This document shows positions 51,046-61,263 of a stretch of DNA of 64,000 nucleotides, piece by piece. The stretch is from Flaccisagitta enflata. Taxonomy: Eukaryota; Chaetognatha; Sagittoidea; Aphragmophora. Each line of letters begins with the position of its first letter. The first letter of the stretch is position 1. The stretch lies in NCBI GenBank assembly GCA_965153355.1, contig OZ231128.1, positions 50,468,001 through 50,532,000 on the forward strand, given 5' to 3'. Both the position numbers and the translations under genes were made by a program. The notes under the pieces are model-generated. The model saw only the letters and a list, made by a program, of their open reading frames with translations, was not told the DNA's origin and made no database searches.

Positions 51046-52942
51046 GCTGTTGCTGCTCATTCTGCTGCTGCAGTTGACGCTGACGTTGTCCTTGCTGCTG
51101 CTGCTGCTCCATCTGTTGCTGCTGCTGCATCGGCTGCTTGACGGACGTTTCCACTGACTGCACATGACGTCGCTGTATGTTCGGATTGAACGATCCCGGA
51201 TTGAAATTTCTGAAGATAGATCGACGGTCTTTTGGCGGATGCTGCGGCTGCTGCTGTTCCAGCTCAGACAGTTGCCTAAGCTTCACGTCCCGCTGCTCTA
51301 AAGCCCCACCAATGCCGCCGTCGTTCAGGCTATTCCAGTGCTTCCGTTGCATTTCTGCCGCATTGTTGAATATTCCCGCTCTTCTATCTTCATCTCGTTG
51401 CTGCTGCTGGCGAAAGTTACACATTTTGTCGTATAAGTCCTTGTCTTCTTGTGATGAGCTTCGTTGTTGGAATCCCAATGGCACCGCGATCGGCGCCTTT
51501 GGAGCTGTTGCTGCATCACCACCTTCACCTTCAGCCATCATGCGCAGCCGTTGATCTGCAAGGCGTTGCTGTCTCTCTTCTTCTGTCTCCTCACTGATGT
51601 TCATGCTTTCGACAAAATGGTTGTTTGAAGCTGGAGGATCCACCACCACCGCTGGGATTGCGGCGGGCGGTTGCTGTTGCTGCTGCAGTTGCTGTTGCAT
51701 GTTTTCCCCTGCATCGTTTTGTGATTGTCGTTGTTGTTGTTGCTGCTGCTGCTGCTGCTGATCGTGTTGTTGCTGTTGCTGCGCCACAGGTTGTGGCGCC
51801 GGCTGCAGGTTCTGTTGTTGTTGCTGATCTTGCTGACAAAATTGTTGTAGTTGCTGCAACTGCTGCTGCTGCAACAGCTCTTGCTGCTGCCGTTGAGCCG
51901 TCGTTTGCTGCTGCTCCTGTGGTCGGTGGAGTTGACGTTGCTGTTGGAGTTGCTGCTGCTGCATCTGCAATTGATGCTGCTGCTGTTGCTCCTGTTGCTG
52001 TCGCTGCTCCTCCTCCCGTTGTTGCTGCTGCATATCGTTAATCAGCCGACGGCCTTGTCGCATTTCCTCCTCCAACTGCCTACCCCATCTGTCTCTCTCA
52101 GCACTCCTGTTGACGAAGCGTCGCCTCGCCCTCTCCTGCGGCGTCAATCCGTTGATGATCCCGCGGCCTCTTGCGAGAGCGTCGGCGTCGTCGAGATCCG
52201 CAAGCATGTCGTCAGCTTGCTGCATTGGAGACGCACGTGCAGGTTCAATTTCCGAGACCAAGTCTGATACCCATTGATTGACGGCATCTCCTCTTTGGAT
52301 CGGCGGCAGATTTAGAAATTGGCCGCCAGTCGGAGATTGCGCATCATGTCGCCGGGCCGGAAGTGGTAGATACTCGGATCCGTCGGGGTTTGGCGAAGAC
52401 GTTCGCATCCTTGGAGTCGGAGCGCCGGTAACATTGTCACGGGCGGCGTGAGTGTCAGTTGGGAGACTGTTCCATGAGAATTCGTTGACGGGTCTTTTGC
52501 GATTCCCAATGTCGTTGTGCACTGCGTTCACGATGTCGGCGTTGGAAGGAAAACCCTCTGGATAGTTTTCACGATCAAAGAAACGCATGGAGTCCCATTC
52601 GCGCCGGATTCGACGCAAAGAAGACGCCGCGAATCGAAGAGGGTCGCCGGGCATCGAGTCGAGCGCCATTTCTCTTGCATACGATATGAAGTCGTAGACC
52701 ATGTCCCGAAGGCCGTGTCGAGCGCCATCTGATTCACAGGCGGCGTCGTCGAAGTCATTCGTTCCTTCGGCGCAAGTAGAGACGGCGTCGAAGAGGCGCC
52801 GGCATCCTTCCATTTCCGCAGTGATGTCGTTCTTCATTGCGCGCAAACGGTTCGACCTCGGACACTGATTCAAACCGAAATGAGATACACGAGATGACGT
52901 TGAAGCGGTCGAGACGGTGTCGTCGTTGCGCGCGGCTGCCAT
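51041..52942 (-). CDS. BEL/Pao gag, N-terminal ORF (633 codons)
   Basis: The ATG at 52942 lies 64 bases after the 5' LTR and starts MAAARNDDTVSTASTSSRVS. The first ~250 residues are a mixed, partly helical region (DITAEMEGCRRLFDAVSTCAE, GLRDMVYDFISYAREMALD) without a family I recognise. Then come long Gln-rich stretches (about residues 300-430 and the C-terminus), coded by CAG/CAA with many runs. It stops at 51041-51043, two codons after a CCC where a +1 shift would enter the next gag frame. Together the two frames would give a Gag of about 1,250 residues, unusually long for the group. Confidence 0.88.
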   Translation of the reverse strand: MAAARNDDTVSTASTSSRVSHFGLNQCPRSNRLRAMKNDITAEMEGCRRLFDAVSTCAEGTNDFDDAACESDGARHGLRDMVYDFISYAREMALDSMPGDPLRFAASSLRRIRREWDSMRFFDRENYPEGFPSNADIVNAVHNDIGNRKRPVNEFSWNSLPTDTHAARDNVTGAPTPRMRTSSPNPDGSEYLPLPARRHDAQSPTGGQFLNLPPIQRGDAVNQWVSDLVSEIEPARASPMQQADDMLADLDDADALARGRGIINGLTPQERARRRFVNRSAERDRWGRQLEEEMRQGRRLINDMQQQQREEEQRQQQEQQQQHQLQMQQQQLQQQRQLHRPQEQQQTTAQRQQQELLQQQQLQQLQQFCQQDQQQQQNLQPAPQPVAQQQQQHDQQQQQQQQQQRQSQNDAGENMQQQLQQQQQPPAAIPAVVVDPPASNNHFVESMNISEETEEERQQRLADQRLRMMAEGEGGDAATAPKAPIAVPLGFQQRSSSQEDKDLYDKMCNFRQQQQRDEDRRAGIFNNAAEMQRKHWNSLNDGGIGGALEQRDVKLRQLSELEQQQPQHPPKDRRSIFRNFNPGSFNPNIQRRHVQSVETSVKQPMQQQQQMEQQQQQGQRQRQLQQQNEQQQP

Positions 52943-53006
52943 TGTCCAATTTCGTTTTCGGAGGTCGAAGATGAAAAGAATCGAGTCGTTTTTTAAATTG
53001 TTGAAA
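52943..53006 (-). promoter_or_regulatory. Leader and expected primer-binding region
   Basis: Only 64 bases separate the 5' LTR from the gag ATG. The coding strand right after the LTR reads TTTCAACAATTTAAAAAACG, where a primer-binding site should be. I could not match it to the 3' end of a standard tRNA, so the primer is unknown. Confidence 0.4.
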
Positions 53007-53908
53007 TGTAAATACGCCCACGAGTTTCAACTGGCACTGTCTATGAGCGTCTATCTGACTGACGACTTGTGGTGAAAGAAAGTTGGCCGAATTGGAAAAT
53101 AGGAAGGCGATCGTCTCGTTTATTCCATAAAAATTTCAACAACTGAAGAGAGGGGGAAAAATGAAAGGGAAAGTGGGCGTTAATTGTGATCAGCAAACGC
53201 AAAAGATAACATGAAATCGAGATAGGACACAATAAAGGACAGAAACAGCACATGACAACATGTTCATCTTCTTCAGAGCCCATGCCACCTGATAATACCT
53301 GCCCCTGCCCCGGCCCATCCCATTAAATTCATCCATATCATCCCTATAGTAAGCTGACCGGGCAAGCGATAAAACCATACTAAAATCCGGCGATAAAAAT
53401 GCAAAAGGGCAAAAGACAAAAATAACAGACCGAAAAACAAGATAAAACAAAGCAGAAACACGTCTATAAAACTTACTTTTAGGCCCACTTTCGTTGGTTT
53501 CAACCCACAGTCTGTCGATGTCAAATTAACGTTAATTGTCCGTTCATTAGTTTATCTGCAATAAAAAGATGAGAGATTATTGAAATTAGTGAATTCCAAG
53601 GGCGCATTCAAACGATCATAAAAAACAATCAATCACTTTAAGAAGCGATGCCATAATTAAATAAAATCAATCAATCCAAAAATTGGATGATACGAAAGAC
53701 GAGTTACGTATATCTGCCTACGTAGTAAAAACAAATGGCACAAAATCAAGGCGCAACCATATGGTTACCCATCTAGCGTTCAATATAAAAAATGGCAAGA
53801 AACAAAAGACACGGGCATCGAATAGTAGAGAAAGAGAAAAAAACCAAAAGCACGCAATAGAGACAGAAGGCACACACACCTAATCGACGGACAGACATAC
53901 ATTTCTAA

Positions 53909-53910
<2 letters not shown>
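53007..53910 (-). repeat. 5' LTR of the BEL/Pao element
   Basis: 904 bp, identical to 40701-41604 by line-by-line reading. It should contain the promoter of the minus-strand transcript; no clear TATA box could be singled out. Identity of the LTRs points to a very recent insertion or gene conversion. Confidence 0.96.
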
Positions 53911-53949
<39 letters not shown>

Positions 53950-53999
53950 CCGCCCCGAAAAAGTTCTGTAGAACACCGGGGGACCTTTACTCATTTGTC

Positions 54000-54105
54000 T
54001 GTTTGTTTGTTCATTTCTCTATGTTTGTTCGTCCATTTTTTTGTATATTTGTTCATTTGTTTGTTCGTTTGTTTGTTTGCTCTTTTATTTGTCCCTCCCC
54101 ATCAG
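54000..54105 (+). repeat. TTTGTTTGTTCG-type tetramer-rich stretch
   Basis: Irregular GTTTGTTCATTT repeats, the equivalent of the 'ttgttcatttgtccatttg' sequence that flanks the foldback arm at about 10315. Not coding. Confidence 0.6.
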
Positions 54106-54400
54106 GCCTCTCAGACCTAAAATGCCCTCTCAGACCTAAAATATGCCCTCCTAGGCCCCAAATTAGTCATTCCAGACTTCAAATTTATCCTCTCAGACTT
54201 TAAATCTGCCTTCTCAGGCCTCAAACCAGCCCAGGGCTTTATCAGTCCTCTCGGGCCTAAAATTAGTCCAATCAGCTTCCCCAGGTTTTGAATCAGTCCA
54301 TAGGGAGCCCTCAGGCCATCATTGAACAAACTAACAAAGGGGCAAAACTCCCTTTGTTCTGCATGCTGGATTTCATCCCCCTTTGTGGCCGCCGATCTGC
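54105..54400. mobile_element. Foldback-family copy with 'cctctcagacctaaaat' repeats
   Basis: About eight degenerate ~22-bp units ('ccctctcagacctaaaat') are followed by the arm 'ccctttgttctgcatgctggatttcatccccctttgtggccgc' and 'gcaaagcagggcgaaggg', as in 10250-11025. A left arm may be 'gttctgtagaacaccgggggacc' at 53963-53986. Confidence 0.6.
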
Positions 54401-54603
54401 TACCTTTCACTCCAATTCACAATCATGCAAAGCAGGGCGAAGGGTAAATTGTTGACCACATATTGGCCTTGGGCGACCTGTTTTGCTCTCTACAAATCCC
54501 TCATACGCTTACTAAGAGTCTTAGTTGACATTCAATTCCGCATGTACATTTCAGAGTAGCCATGTTATGCTAACTGTCTGCTATCAATACGCAACATAAC
54601 AGT

Positions 54604-55053
54604 ATGTCTCGCTGGCAGCTGCTGACTTCGACGAGATCTACTAGATCTTCCGTGACTTCAAAGCGTGATAATGACTTTAACCAAACTTCCAAGTCGACGG
54701 AAGCGTCTCTTCGAATCCCTTCCGCAGCAGCGGCAGCGGCAGCAGAATTCGCAGAAGCAGGTGATCATCTTCGACGTCCAACTTCGGAAGTGCGTCGACA
54801 ATTGAACCATGTCTATCGTCGGGTCAACGCCATCAACGTGGAAACGAGACACTTGTGTGCTAACTGGATCGAAACCATCAACTGGCGCATTTCATCGAAA
54901 CAACAACAACAGCAACAACAACAGGAATGGCTTTGTACATTGAGACGCTTTCATGAAGTCATCGTTGAGGTCATGGACGGAGGGATGGATGAAGATGTGG
55001 TGTTAAAAATGAAACTGGAAGAAGATGCAGAGAGATTGGAAGATCTTTTGCAG
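54604..55053 (+). CDS. First exon of an unknown helical protein
   Basis: An ATG at 54604 opens exactly 150 codons, ending at TTGCAG|GTATTG in phase 0. The N-terminus is Ser/Thr/Arg-rich (MSRWQLLTSTRSTRSSV). Then come an alanine run (IPSAAAAAAAEFAEAG), a helical part (EVRRQLNHVYRRVNAINVET, WIETINWRISSK), a short poly-Gln (eight residues), and another helical part (WLCTLRRFHEVIVEVMDGGM, DAERLEDLLQ). Composition and codon use resemble the other coding segments rather than the AT-rich surroundings, and there is no stop in 450 bases. I recognise no family. The following exons are not evident; a candidate at 63108-63219 is weak. It could also be a single-exon gene reading on to 55119. Confidence 0.6.
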
Positions 55054-55164
55054 GTATTGGGGGGGGGGTGTAAGGAAAAAAGTAATAAACACCGTCCTAT
55101 TACCGCTGCCAAAGTATGAATAGAGGAAAATCATTTTAGGTATAAATTCTTATGGCCCTTTTTG

Positions 55165-55350
55165 AGCAGCGGCTCCGGAGGGGTTCATGACCTATGCTCT
55201 CACACATACGGGGAGCCGGGAGGTTTCTCCTCCCTCTCCGCCTCCTTCTCCGCCCCCCCTACTTCTCCGACCCCGGCTTCGAGAAGGAGGAGTAGAAAAC
55301 TCCGCATATGTGTGAAAACATAGGTCATCGACCCCTTCGGGGCCGCTGCC
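55165..55350. mobile_element. Short foldback with pyrimidine-rich centre
   Basis: The arms 'ggttcatgacctatgctctcacacatacg' and 'gcatatgtgtgaaaacataggtcatcgacccc' are inverted. Outside them GCGGCTCCGG and CGGGGCCGCTGCC also pair. The centre is CTCC/GGAG-rich. 61330-61690 has the same arms around a different centre. Confidence 0.75.
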
Positions 55351-55389
55351 CTGCTCCCTCCCTCAACTTTAATCACTAACTACTAAAGC

Positions 55390-56570
55390 AGGGCATAGGT
55401 CGCCTTCCCGTTTGAAAAGGATGAGAGCCTTTGGAGCTCACAATGATGTTTAATCCGGACCCATCGCAACTATCCCCAACAATCAATAATAACTAAGGCC
55501 ATCTTAGCATAATCATGAAATTACTTAAAAAGACCCAATCCCATCGATAGAAAACGATTGATAGTTTTCACCCGTTTGCTACAAGTGCCAGTGACAAGAA
55601 AGAGTATCAGATGAGTGTGCTGAATGGTGGAGCGTAATACAAATATCCTTCACATCCATATGATCTTCCCATTGTAAAATGCTCATGCAACCCACAGCCC
55701 AAAATCAAAATCCCTTCCACTGATTGTGACCTTCCCTCAAACATTCTACGTCAACCCAAAACATATGGATGTGAAGTAGTTGGCATATCCTTAATATATA
55801 TAACAGTATGAGCAAAAAATCTTGCACAACTCTAATAAAGCATTGAAAAATATTGCAATGCAGGGCAAATATCACCATGATAATAATCAAGTACTTAATT
55901 TCAGTGATTTAGAATACTAATGAGTCAATTTTGTTGGCTATAGTCAATAGATGAGGTCCGCAAAATGAATTATTATGATAGTCACATGTAGTCTATGTGC
56001 CATGATTTTGACTTTCCCCATGATCAAGTGGCATCAGTTTTTCTTCATTTTGTCCGACAATTCCGATCCCCCTGACCCAATCATCAATTGGTATGACTAT
56101 CTGACATAATGGTAACTTGTTTTGAACAACTATGTCTAGCCGGGGACGCCCAGCATGAGAAAAACACTTGACTAGGTTTTGATCTCTCCAAATTTGTCAG
56201 GTATAATTCTTGCAAAATCTGATTGTGCGGTCCAACTTTGATACCTTCTAATGGGAACAGCAATAGGAAAAGTGAATGACGGCCCATACTACTGTGCAAT
56301 AGAACTTGTTGTGGGGTTATGATCCAAATTACATCTTTTCAAAGCACCTAGAAGTGCTGTTTCTACACAAATATGTTTGTGCAAAATTTTTTGCTCATGC
56401 TGTTAGTGAACAAATCACCAAAGGATGATTTAGCTATCCAAAGATAATCTAAATACCAAAGGCTATGAAAGGAATTATCAAAGATATTTTTTATAATTTT
56501 ACATGTTTTCTCAGGCATTACTTAACCTTAAGGCATGAAGAATCGATTTTGAAAAGGTATCCCCACTTTT
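55390..56570. repeat. Diverged repeat related to 36806-37814
   Basis: 'gagcctttggagctca...tttaatccggacccatcgcaactatcc' at 55425-55475, and 'caccaaaggatgatttagctatccaaagataatctaaataccaaaggc' at 56415-56460, match the beginning and end of the 559-bp unit. The part between is not similar and has no supported gene. Confidence 0.55.
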
Positions 56571-56631
56571 TCCCAGCCCCGTTATTGCACTACTTAAAAT
56601 GCGTCTGCAGGTGCTGTGTTAGGACGCCAGA

Positions 56632-56876
56632 TTTTTAGTCGCTTGCTAACCGACTCTATAAGAAAGTGAGACTGTCCGTACGTACGTCCGTCCGAAGTCT
56701 GTCTGTTATGGTAAATTGCCCGGCCACATGACAGACACCGTCTACCCATATACCGCCCCTACCCCTCCGTGTCCACTCTCAATGTTGCCCCTACCTCACC
56801 GCATTATTGCCCACTCGCATCACTGCCCCTGCCCACCCGCAAGCGACTTCTTTTTTGCAGTGTATCCGGCCATGTT
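56632..56876 (-). mobile_element. 245-bp hairpin-ended element, GTCGCTTGC variant
   Basis: On the plus strand it opens TTTTTAGTCGCTTGCTAACCGACTC, then 'tataagaaagtgagactgtcc' and GTACGTACGTCCGTCC. It closes 'cacccgcaagcgacttc', 'tgcagtgtatcc' and GGCCATGTT. The subterminal GCAAGCGACT is the exact complement of the hairpin arm AGTCGCTTGC. It shares 'cgcccctaccc...cactgcccctgcccaccc' pyrimidine repeats with 566-820 (in reverse). Confidence 0.72.
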
Positions 56877-57377
56877 AACCATAATCGGATTTCGTCGTAT
56901 CAATTACGTACATTGATCGTAATGATGTTATTTTCCGTGTCGGTAAATATTGATTTAACAAGTATCTTTATGTATCTTTTTTAATTATTGAACCTCAATC
57001 ATGACACAAATGGAGACTAATGACTTTTTAATATCCTGGATCTTATAAAGATTCTCGGCACGGAGATATCAGACGGAAATTTTTTGGTGTAATGAGTTAC
57101 TTGTTTACTTTCAATTTTCTAAGTTTGATTTTTTAATGACATTGTAGCCGCGTATTAGGAGCTCTATGAGTGGCTTTGTCGGTCATCATTATTCATTAGG
57201 TAAACTTTCCTGGAAGAAATGTCTTGCACAGCATTACACGTTTACCGCCGTTAGGACGCATTAATCTTTTAATATGCATTTTTATGAGTTAACATAGTGA
57301 GAAGAAAAAATTAAAAACACCATCAGACTCACAAGAAACAGCTTATCTTTAAATACGGCAATGTTGCATAGTGATGA

Positions 57378-57772
57378 AACAAGGCCAACACCTATAAGTC
57401 GCGTGCGAGATTTACAGGGTAAGAAGGACTTAGAATGACTTAAAATGACTTAGAATGACTTAGAACGACTTAGAATGACTTGAAATGTCCAAAAAGGACT
57501 TAAAATGTCTAAAAAACCTAACGACCAAAAATGACTTAAAATAACTTAAAATGACTTTGAATAACTTAAAATGACTTAGAATGACTCAAAATGACTTAGA
57601 ATAACTATCAATGACTAAAAAAGACTTAAAATGACCTAAGGGTTGATGCTTTATTACAAAAAAAGTAAAGTGTGACGGACGGACCGACGGACGGACGGAC
57701 CGACGGACGGACGGACGGACCGACGGACGGACCGACAAAGCGGGGTGTAGAGTCGCGTGCACGCGACTAAAA
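57378..57772 (+). mobile_element. 395-bp hairpin-ended element with 11-bp repeats
   Basis: Left end AACAAGGCCAACACC, 'tata', AGTCGCGTGCG. The body has about 18 units near AAAATGACTTA (57430-57645), then GACGGACC repeats. The right end is 'gcggggtgtag', the perfect palindrome AGTCGCGTGCACGCGACT and AAAAA. The two ends are nearly identical to those of 6643-8210, though the interior satellite differs. Confidence 0.8.
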
Positions 57773-58275
57773 ATCTGAATAAGCATGAGACAGAGTTTAA
57801 AGTGTATTTTAGTTAAAAAGGGCTTTTTTCCTTACATAATTAGCTTTTTTCAAATTGGCGCTGTGTTTTTTATCTTGATATTCACAAAAATATGTTGCTA
57901 AAAATGAGAACGAAAATATCTGAGGATTCATTGAGCAAAATTTTGTTTCTTTTCTATAAGTACAAAACATTATTAAAAATAAGCAAAATATTAAAACATT
58001 CATTAAGCCACTTTCGACTTCCAGAAAATCGCTGGAAATGAATGTATATGTTCACATGATATCACTTTACATAGTACCAAACGCTCAGCCCACTCCTAGC
58101 TGTCGCATAGCGTCGCAAGCCTGTCGAATGCAATGCTATCACTCAAAAGTCAGTATATGTATTTATGTGTTACAGTAGATGTCGTCTAGACTTGGAAATA
58201 TGGGGGCCCTCATATCCTAACTACCATTTGCGCCAATGAAATGAAACTGTGTCTGTATAATGCTTATGTCTTATA

Positions 58276-58578
58276 GGGTTGACGATGGGGTATGGCAGCT
58301 CTGTGGATAGAAAATTCTTTTGAATCTACTAAAACAAATTTGTTTTGCTCAAACAGCTGCCAGAATTGGTCTAGTGGTTAACTCACTTGACTTCAAATCA
58401 CTCTTGATCAATTACTTTCTTTAAAAGTTCCAGGTTTGAATCCCAGGCTGGTTTTGCAATTAAAGCAAATAGATGAAGCTGAAATTCTGCCATAAAAGTG
58501 ATTGATCCTAACATTTTATACTAAAAGTTTTTTTTGTAAGGTAAGCCGTAGGGGGATACCATACCCCATCGTCAACCC
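58276..58578. mobile_element. Inverted-repeat unit enclosing a tRNA-like sequence
   Basis: Perfect 20-bp inverted repeats GGGTTGACGATGGGGTATGG (58276-58295) and CCATACCCCATCGTCAACCC (58559-58578) enclose about 260 bases. In the middle is a tRNA-like segment (58359-58453). It may be a tRNA-derived SINE that became a foldback, or a MITE that captured a tRNA gene. Confidence 0.6.
58359..58453 (+). tRNA. tRNA-like sequence with A and B boxes, likely degenerate
   Basis: TTGGTCTAGTGGTTAACTC is a good A-box/D-arm (as in tRNA-Glu/Asp types) and GGTTTGAATCC a good B box. About 50 bases lie between them, more than the usual 30-odd, so either an intron or drift. The loop CTTCAAA could offer the triplet TCA, but the stem is only three pairs and the T stem has a mismatch (CCAGG/CCAGG). 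I do not assign an identity. Confidence 0.35.
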
Positions 58579-58799
58579 CTTAGGGTCTATACAGTAGGAC
58601 AGGGGTTCTGACACAAATTTTGGCAGATCCTTCTTGTTAACGGCACTTTGGCTCAAAATCAATGTAGTAATAATGTTCTGTCTTCAAAAGTCGCATTGGG
58701 TATCAGGAAATTGTGACCGCCACCCCCCACCCCCCTCAGAAGGTAGTGACCTCTAAAGATTAAGCAATTTGCCTTCTTTTGCTAATAAATTCTAAATGG

Positions 58800-59385
58800 A
58801 TCATTCAAAAAGCCTGGTGATGGTCTCATTTGAAAGGTATTTACGTGAAGAACATGAGAGATTACTGATATGAAAGAGGGGTCCCAAGGGGGGCCCTTAA
58901 GGGGCCCCTAAAGTGATTGAAGGGCCCCCAAAGCATCCAATACATGAAAATGTGCAATGATCTGTTAAAGAAAACTAGGTAATGGTGTCATTTAAAACGT
59001 TTCTACCCATAGAATATGAAAAATTACTGATATGGAAGAGGGGGCTCCAAAGGGGGCCCTAAGAGGTTAAAGGGGCCCTTGAAGGATCTATAACCATGAA
59101 AATGTAGATTGGACTCTTTGATAAATCAGATTGTGGTGTTTTTGGAAGGTATCTACGTGGAGAACATGAAATGTTATTGACATGGATGATGGGGTCCCTA
59201 GGTGGCGGCTTAGGGCTCCCAAAGGGATTGAAGAGGACCCCAAAGGATCTTAAGTCTTGAAAATTTAAAATAAATTGTTCAAAAGGTAGTGGTATCATTT
59301 GGAAGGTATTTACATAAAAAACATAAAACGTTACTGATATGGAAAATTTGGTGCCCAGGGGGCCCTTAAGGGGTGACTTAATTTA
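58800..59385 (+). repeat. Four diverged tandem copies of a ~157-bp unit
   Basis: The segment 'tggt(c/g)t(c/t)atttg(g)aaaggtatttac...gaacatga...gattactgatatg(g)aagagggg(t)cccaagggggcccttaagggg' recurs with starts near 58817, 58983, 59132 and 59289 (steps 166, 149, 157). GGGGGCCC/GGGGCCCCT runs mark each unit. Non-coding. Confidence 0.8.
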
Positions 59386-59730
59386 TATATAATTTAGGAA
59401 ACAAATAGTCTGACCCTCTTTAAATGTTCCCGGACGTACTACACTAACCAATCAAAAAGGGACTTGCTCTCTAACATGAATAGTTTGTACACAAGCGATC
59501 AACAAAAAGTTCATGTTAGCCAAGATCATTCAGTTTAGCCTATAGGGTACTATCTACCCTATGGTCATTTTTTATTGCCTCTTTCTTTACCAAGAAAAGG
59601 ACGCAATTTGTGACAAAGATTACACAGACACACACAGACGTGATCCGAGTCAGCGAGAGGAGACAGACCTCAGCTATGTGCCCCAAAGTTGTCTATTCAT
59701 AGCTCAAGTCAGTTAAAATCTGCCTTTTGA

Positions 59731-60122
59731 TGCAGCTAAAACCATGTATGTTACGTCTGTCAGAGTGCCTAGAAAAGCAAATTGTACTTTGCCAGGCAAA
59801 AATAATTTTCCTTTGCAAAAATGCTTTCAAATGAGCCATTGCTTGAGTTTCAAATCAATTGGGAACCATCTTTTGGGTGAGGTTGAAGTTTGCATTGGGT
59901 CATCATTGAAATTTTTTTTTCTATTATGCAAATTCTGTCTCTCTCATACAGATCTATGGAAACTTCAGAGTCACCCTAATGATGGTTCCCGGATGATTTG
60001 AAACCGGTGCAATGGCTCATTTGAAAACATTTTTGCAAAATAAAAATATTTTTGCCAGGCGAAGTACAGTTTTGGCTTTTCTAGGCATTCTGACAGACGT
60101 AACATACATGGTTTTAGCTGCA
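59731..60122. mobile_element. 392-bp palindromic MITE (copy 2), ends TGCAGCTAAAACC
   Basis: TGCAGCTAAAACCATG...ACGTCTGTCAGAGTGCC at the left is mirrored to the last base by GGCATTCTGACAGACGT...CATGGTTTTAGCTGCA. The pairing then continues inward for most of the element ('gctttcaaatgagccattg', 'gggaaccatc'). Same family as 15783-16153, which has lost the outer ends. Non-coding. Confidence 0.88.
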
Positions 60123-60607
60123 TTGTATATCCCACCTGGCCTTTCTCTTGCCTGGCTAACCAAGCCGGAAGTAAACAGAGCTATCTTGTAGAGCAACAAG
60201 CCCATCCGGGCAACTCGATGCGTCATCTGCATGATTTGAGCACAGGTGTAACAGACACACAGATAGACACAGATAGATCGATGGATGGACCGACCTTCTT
60301 ATGGAAATACAATGACACATCCAAAATTACTCCTACAAACTGACTTACACATATCAAAATTTGTCCTCTTTAAAAAGAGTGTCCTCTGTCGTTCCTGCTG
60401 TTTATGACTGCAAACTATTCGGACTTTCGTTTACACAAGACACTAACATGCTTAACTGTGCGCATACTGACACTCATTAAGAACACTTGAACGATAGGTT
60501 TTTATTTGTCAAACTTGGGACAAAACTATCAGTGAGTATTATTGAAGTTTCACGAGATCAGAAAATATTGATAATGGTTCATTTGAAATCAAGGCCAGAT
60601 ACATACA

Positions 60608-61169
60608 GTAGATTCGTCTAAACTTAATAAGAAGGGGGAATTCATAATAGGATGATTAATAAACCTAAGCGACTGATATTTAAAAGATAAACTGATATAA
60701 AGATGCTTTATTGATGATAGGTGTTGGTTGCCATGGAAATACATTTTTATGTTTTTCTACTTTTGTATCAATATTTTGACATATTTTATTAAGGAACATA
60801 GTCGAAATTAAATTTGCTAAAACTTTCTCACAATGTGTCGTTTAAGAATATTGCTAGTTTAGCTGCTGTTCAGGAGCAGCATTATGCGTGACACCCCTGT
60901 GATGCTCCCTAGCAACCGCCAAATAGGTGACATTCTTACAAAACACATTGCAGGAAAGTTGTAGCGAATTTAATTTTATGCAATGTTCCCTCAAAACATT
61001 TGTCAAAATCTTAGCGGAAATACATGAAAATGTGTTCTCATGGCAACCAAGACCTATTGTCAATAAAGCAATCTTTAATCAGTTTATATTCCAAATATCA
61101 GTCTGATAGATTTATTTGTTTTCCTATTATGAATTCCCCCGTATCTTTAAGTCTAGACGACGTCTACTG
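60608..61169. mobile_element. 562-bp MITE, CAGTAGA...TCTACTG ends, TA duplication
   Basis: CAGTAGATTCGTCTAAACTT and AAGTCTAGACGACGTCTACTG lie between TA (60606-60607, 61170-61171). The right half matches 30238-30519 ('ggaaagttgtagcgaatttaatttta', 'atggcaacca', 'agtttatattccaaatatcagtc'), and the left half holds an inverted copy of the same segment, making it a longer foldback form. Confidence 0.82.
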
Positions 61170-61263
61170 TAGCAACCACAGTCGCATGTAAGTGGGCAGA
61201 GGCTATATCTGAGGTCACAAGAGCAGCAGTGAGGCTAAAGACAACAAAAACAAAAAATAATAT

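Larger units (their letters stand above)
40701..53910 (-). mobile_element. BEL/Pao LTR retrotransposon, 13.2 kb
   Basis: A complete element on the minus strand, bounded by two LTRs of 904 bp that are identical in every base I compared and start TG and end CA in plus orientation. CTCTC lies on both sides, a 5-bp duplication as usual for BEL/Pao, though uncertain inside a CT microsatellite. The order is 5' LTR (53007-53910), a 64-base leader, gag in two frames, protease, RT, RNase H and integrase, then an extra 747-codon ORF, a ~1-kb non-coding part, a polypurine tract and the 3' LTR. Pol has the BEL/Pao order and C-terminal domain. The length is well above the 5-9 kb typical of the group. Three +1 shifts and one UGA interrupt the gag-pol reading. 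Confidence 0.95.

Noticed and set aside
47237-52267. Many 60-190-codon ORFs antisense or out of frame to the BEL/Pao genes
   Set aside because: They are shadows of gag and pol. Conserved motifs lie only in the minus-strand frames listed as features.
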